A stretch of DNA of 64,000 bases from AP-16 sp963755055 (lineage in GTDB: Bacteria > Pseudomonadota > Alphaproteobacteria > Rhizobiales > Xanthobacteraceae): NCBI GenBank assembly GCA_963755055.1, contig CAVWIS010000045.1:1-64000 (forward strand). Direction: 5' to 3'. Shown here in pieces: positions 58,211 to 64,000 of this stretch (positions within the stretch are counted from its first letter, which is position 1; each line of letters opens with the position of its first letter). The notes under the pieces were generated by a model. The model did not search any database and was not told the DNA's origin. It saw nothing but the letters and a program-made list of their open reading frames with translations. A program made the translations under genes and the position numbers.

Positions 58211-58241
58211 AGCAGGGATCGGTCGACGACCGATCCCTGCT
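58211..58241. terminator. 31-bp perfect palindrome between convergent genes
   Basis: AGCAGGGATCGGTCG-A-CGACCGATCCCTGCT lies directly after the ccdA stop and 10 bases before the stop of the convergent binding-protein gene. It would form a strong hairpin in either transcript. There is no T-run, so it may act as a stabilising stem-loop or a factor-assisted bidirectional terminator. Confidence 0.6.
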
Positions 58242-58251
58242 CCCGCGAGCT

Positions 58252-59367
<1,116 letters not shown>

Positions 59368-59496
59368 GCCTGTCTCCTCTTGGTTTGCAGTGGGTTTGCG
59401 GTGCGCACGGCCCGCGGGTGGTTTTGCGTGCCCTCGAGCGGCCGCAGCGGACCAGAAGCCAATCCCCCGGTATCTTGTCGGGTTTTCACGCCGAAG

Positions 59497-59880
59497 TCAT
59501 CCCACCTTTGCGGTCTCCGTGCCCTGGTCGGTCCCAGCCGGGCGGTCGCGCCAGGCGACAGGGCCCGCCCGTTCATAGAGCCAGGGATATTGCGTTACCA
59601 TCTGGGAGGTCCGCGTCACCCGCCAGGCGAGGCTGCCGACGATCGCGAGGTAGAGCGTGTCGACCGCGTAGGGCGCCGGGGCAAAGAGGTCCGCCTCGAA
59701 CAGCGCGAAATGCACGAATCGGACCGCCGCGCCGAGCAGCGCCATGGAGGCGAGGGCGTGCCAGAACGGCCGCCAGGTCTGCGCGACCGCCCGGCCGGCG
59801 AGCCAGGCAGCGCCGCCGCCGATCAACCCGGTGACGAACAGGATCTGCAGCGGCGTTTCGGTGGCGTAGATCTCGTCCAT
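59497..59880 (-). CDS. Small membrane protein of the Liv operon, DUF6867-like
   Basis: The start MDEIYATETPLQILFVTGLI is chosen because earlier in-frame codons are not hydrophobic and have no ribosome-binding site. Three to four helices follow: IGGGAAWLAGRAVAQTWRPF W, ASMALLGAAVRFVHFALFEA and VDTLYLAIVGSLAWRVTRTS. The motif AVRFVHFALF recalls DUF6867 proteins that accompany Liv operons in Bradyrhizobium relatives. The role is unknown; a transporter accessory is likely from position. Confidence 0.7.
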   Translation of the reverse strand: MDEIYATETPLQILFVTGLIGGGAAWLAGRAVAQTWRPFWHALASMALLGAAVRFVHFALFEADLFAPAPYAVDTLYLAIVGSLAWRVTRTSQMVTQYPWLYERAGPVAWRDRPAGTDQGTETAKVG

Positions 59881-60039
59881 CGCGGCATCATAGCGCATGT
59901 CCCGGCGAAGTGTGCGCGGTTCGCGGTAAAAGGACATGCGCCACACAAGGATCTGCAAAGCATATCCCGATCAACCTGATCGGGATATGGCTGTAAGCCA
60001 GGACGCAACCGTGCGCAAAGCAATGAGAACCGGGCGGCT

Positions 60040-60799
<760 letters not shown>

Positions 60800-60803
<4 letters not shown>

Positions 60804-61646
60804 AGCCCGACCTCCGCCTCGACCTTCTCGACCTCGTCGTCCTCGACGCCGAGATAGGCGGTGATCACCTTGGCGTCGTTGCGCACCTCGGCGGGCGTCC
60901 CGTCGGCGATCTTGCCCCGTAATCGAGAACGATGACGTGGTCGGAGATCCCCATGACCACCGATCATGTCGTGCTCGATCAGCAGGATGCGAGGTGCCGT
61001 GGTCGGCGCGGATCGAACAGCAGGAGCTCGTTGAGCTCGGCGCTTTCGCGCGCATTGAGGCCGGCGGCCGGCTCGTCGAGGCAGAGCAGCGCCGGCTCGG
61101 TGCACATCGCCCGGGCGATCTCCAGCCGGCGCTGCGTCGCCATAGGGCAAGGCGCCGGCCGGGTCGTCGGCCCGGTCGCGTCAGCCCGATCCGGTCGAGC
61201 CAGTAGTTGGCGTTGTCGATCGCGGCCTTCTCGGCGCGCCGCTAGCCGGCAACGCCGAAGAGGCCGAGCGACCGTCAAGCCGGAGGCGGCCATCAGTGGA
61301 TTGTGCTGGGCGACCATCAGGTTTTCCAGCGCCGTCATGCCGGGAAACAGACGGATGTTCTGAAACGTGCGGGCGACCCGGGCGAGCCTGGTGATGCGGA
61401 ACTCGAGGAGGCGCTCGAGCAGGAAGGCTTCGCCGTTTGTATGAACGAGGCGGAGCATCCCGGTGGTCGGCTTGTAGAATCCGGTGATGCAGTTGAACAC
61501 CGTGGTCTTGCCCGCTCCGTTCGGGCCGATCAGCGCCGTGATCTCGCCGCGCCGCGCCGAAAAGCTCAGGTCGTCGACCGCCACCAGCCCGCCGAACCGC
61601 ATGGTGAGGTGGGTGACCGACAGTATCTGCTCGGACGAGGCGACGT

Positions 61647-61650
<4 letters not shown>
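60800..61650 (-). CDS. livG: LivG ATP-binding protein (operon 2), several frameshifts
   Basis: The start MNVASSEQILSVTHLTMRFG is followed by Walker A LIGPNGAGKTTVFNCITGFY, then RVARTFQNIRLFPGMTALEN and QRRLEIARAMCTEPALLCLD with Walker B (LCLDEPAAGLNARESAELN). In another frame come RILLIEHDM and KIADGTPAEVRNDAKVITAY LGVEDDEVEKVEAEVGL. Breaks lie near 61255, 61180, 61150, 61000, 60960 and 60920. Overlaps at both ends (ATGA with livM, GTGA with livF) show an operon. Confidence 0.82.
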
Positions 61651-62966
<1,316 letters not shown>

Positions 62967-62974
62967 GCTCCGGC

Positions 62975-63890
62975 TCAAACCTTTTCGACCTCGGGCCGGC
63001 CCAGAATGCCGGTGGGGAGGAAGATCAGCACCACGACGAGAATCGAGAAGGCGGCCACGTCCTTGTATTCGATGGAGAAATAGGCCGACCAGAAGGTCTC
63101 GATCAGGCCGATGAACAGGCCCCCCAGCATGGCGCCCGGCAGCGAGCCGATACCGCCGAGCACGGCCGCGGTAAACGCCTTGATGCCGGCGACGAAGCCG
63201 ATGAAGAAGTCGATGACCCCGTAGTAGAGCAGGTACATGATGCCGGCGACCGCGGCGAGCGCTGCGCCGATCACGAAGGTGAGCGAGATCGTGCGGTCGG
63301 TGTCGACGCCCAGCAGGGCGGCCATCTTCAGGTCCTGCTCGCAGGCGCGCATGTCGCGGCCGAGCCGGGTGCGGCCGACCAGCCAGGAGAATGCCAGCAT
63401 CAGCACCAGCGTGGTGAGACCACGATGATCTGGATGTTGGAGAGCCGGACCTCGAAGCCGTTGCCCTCCCACAGCGTGATAGCCGCCGCGCACCATCGGC
63501 GGCAGCGGCTTGACCTTCGCGCCCTGGACGATCTGCACGAAGTTCTGCAGCACGATCGACATGCCGATGGCGGAGATCAGCGGGGCGAGCCGGAACGAGT
63601 GGCGCAGCGGCCGGTAGGCGAGCCGCTCCACTGCCCAGCCGTAGAGCGAGGTCAGCGCCATCGCCACCACGAGGACGATGACGAGGGCGATCGGCACCGC
63701 CGTCACCCCGACAGGCGAACAGCAGGAGAAAGGCGATCAGGGCGATGAACGAGCCCACCATGAAAATGTCGCCGTGGGCGAAATTGATCATCCCGATGAT
63801 GCCGTAGACCATCGTGTAGCCGATGGCGATGAGCCCATAGATCGAGCCGAGGGTCAGCCCGTTGATCAATTGCTGGACGAAATATTCCAT
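62975..63890 (-). CDS. livH: LivH permease (operon 2), frameshifts
   Basis: The start MEYFVQQLINGLTLGSIYGL and IGYTMVYGIIGMINFAHGDI are in one frame. After one extra base near 63707 come TAVPIALVIVLVVAMALTSL, PLISAIGMSIVLQNFVQIVQ, LKMAALLGVDTDRTISLTFV and FTAAVLGGIGSLPGAMLGGL to the end ILGRPEVEKV. A further disturbed stretch lies at 63420-63500. It is the first gene of operon 2; the 110 bp upstream to the window edge should hold the promoter, but I cannot point to one. Confidence 0.85.
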
Positions 63891-64000
63891 GCGTCCGCCG
63901 CGCCTTCCCCTTTGGGAGCCGTTCCCCCATGCGCACAGGCCACTGGCTCGAAGTCTTAACAGGCGCTACATCGCGCGGCAACGGCACGGCGGCCGGGCCG

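Overview
The window looks like chromosomal DNA of a GC-rich alphaproteobacterium, most likely of the order Hyphomicrobiales (Bradyrhizobium/Xanthobacteraceae-like). The basis is the GAF-linker motifs, the small conserved proteins, the two branched-chain amino-acid-type (Liv) ABC transporters, one with a DUF6867-like protein, and the S4 protein. This rests on recognising families, not on a search. The window divides near 29.6 kb into a damaged accessory half and an orderly chromosomal half.

Accessory half (1-29.6 kb). It opens with a tandem array of thirteen complete GAF modules plus a truncated fourteenth (542-7469), frameshifted in almost every module and with no output domain. Next come a frameshifted FAD/NAD(P) oxidoreductase that lacks the redox-active cysteine pair and a coupled conserved gene of unknown function. 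After them lie an IS256 remnant, a broken membrane-protein gene, recombinase scraps, a 52-residue membrane peptide with a strong ribosome-binding site, and an intact MFS transporter. An IS630 element with an internal deletion carries a nested IS5-type element, and both still show inverted repeats and target duplications. Beyond lie a radical-SAM/Memo pair whose radical-SAM gene has lost its core, then an integrated-element module on the minus strand: winged-helix protein, phage-type DNA polymerase, conserved gene, excisionase-like protein, an unknown 272-residue protein with an internal duplication, and a tyrosine integrase. The junction with the chromosome falls inside an alpha/beta-hydrolase gene that has lost its 5' part.

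Chromosomal half (29.6-64 kb). rpsD is followed by an amidohydrolase and, divergently, by a molybdenum hydroxylase operon (large, FAD and iron-sulfur subunits, then MarR). The iron-sulfur subunit is fused to a CoxG-like domain, all junctions are 4-base ATGA overlaps, and a 17-bp palindrome lies upstream. Then follow ogt, a Rieske ferredoxin, a complete Liv transporter, a Mur-ligase gene, a 3' fragment of murI, a hybrid histidine kinase, a SLATT-like membrane protein, intact murI, a class V aminotransferase, purB, rpe, a BASS-type transporter, a DadA-like oxidoreductase, a P1 peptidase, ccdA and a second Liv operon. The amidohydrolase, Mo hydroxylase, Rieske protein and first Liv system could form an uptake-and-oxidation module for a small organic compound, but the substrate cannot be read from sequence.

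Data quality matters for every reading here. Many well-conserved genes are split by single-base insertions or deletions while protein motifs on both sides stay intact. This is worst in the left half and in the second Liv operon at the right end. Some breaks may be real decay, but the pattern also fits uncorrected base-calling errors, so frameshifts alone should not be taken as proof of pseudogenes. I saw no CRISPR array, tRNA or rRNA gene.
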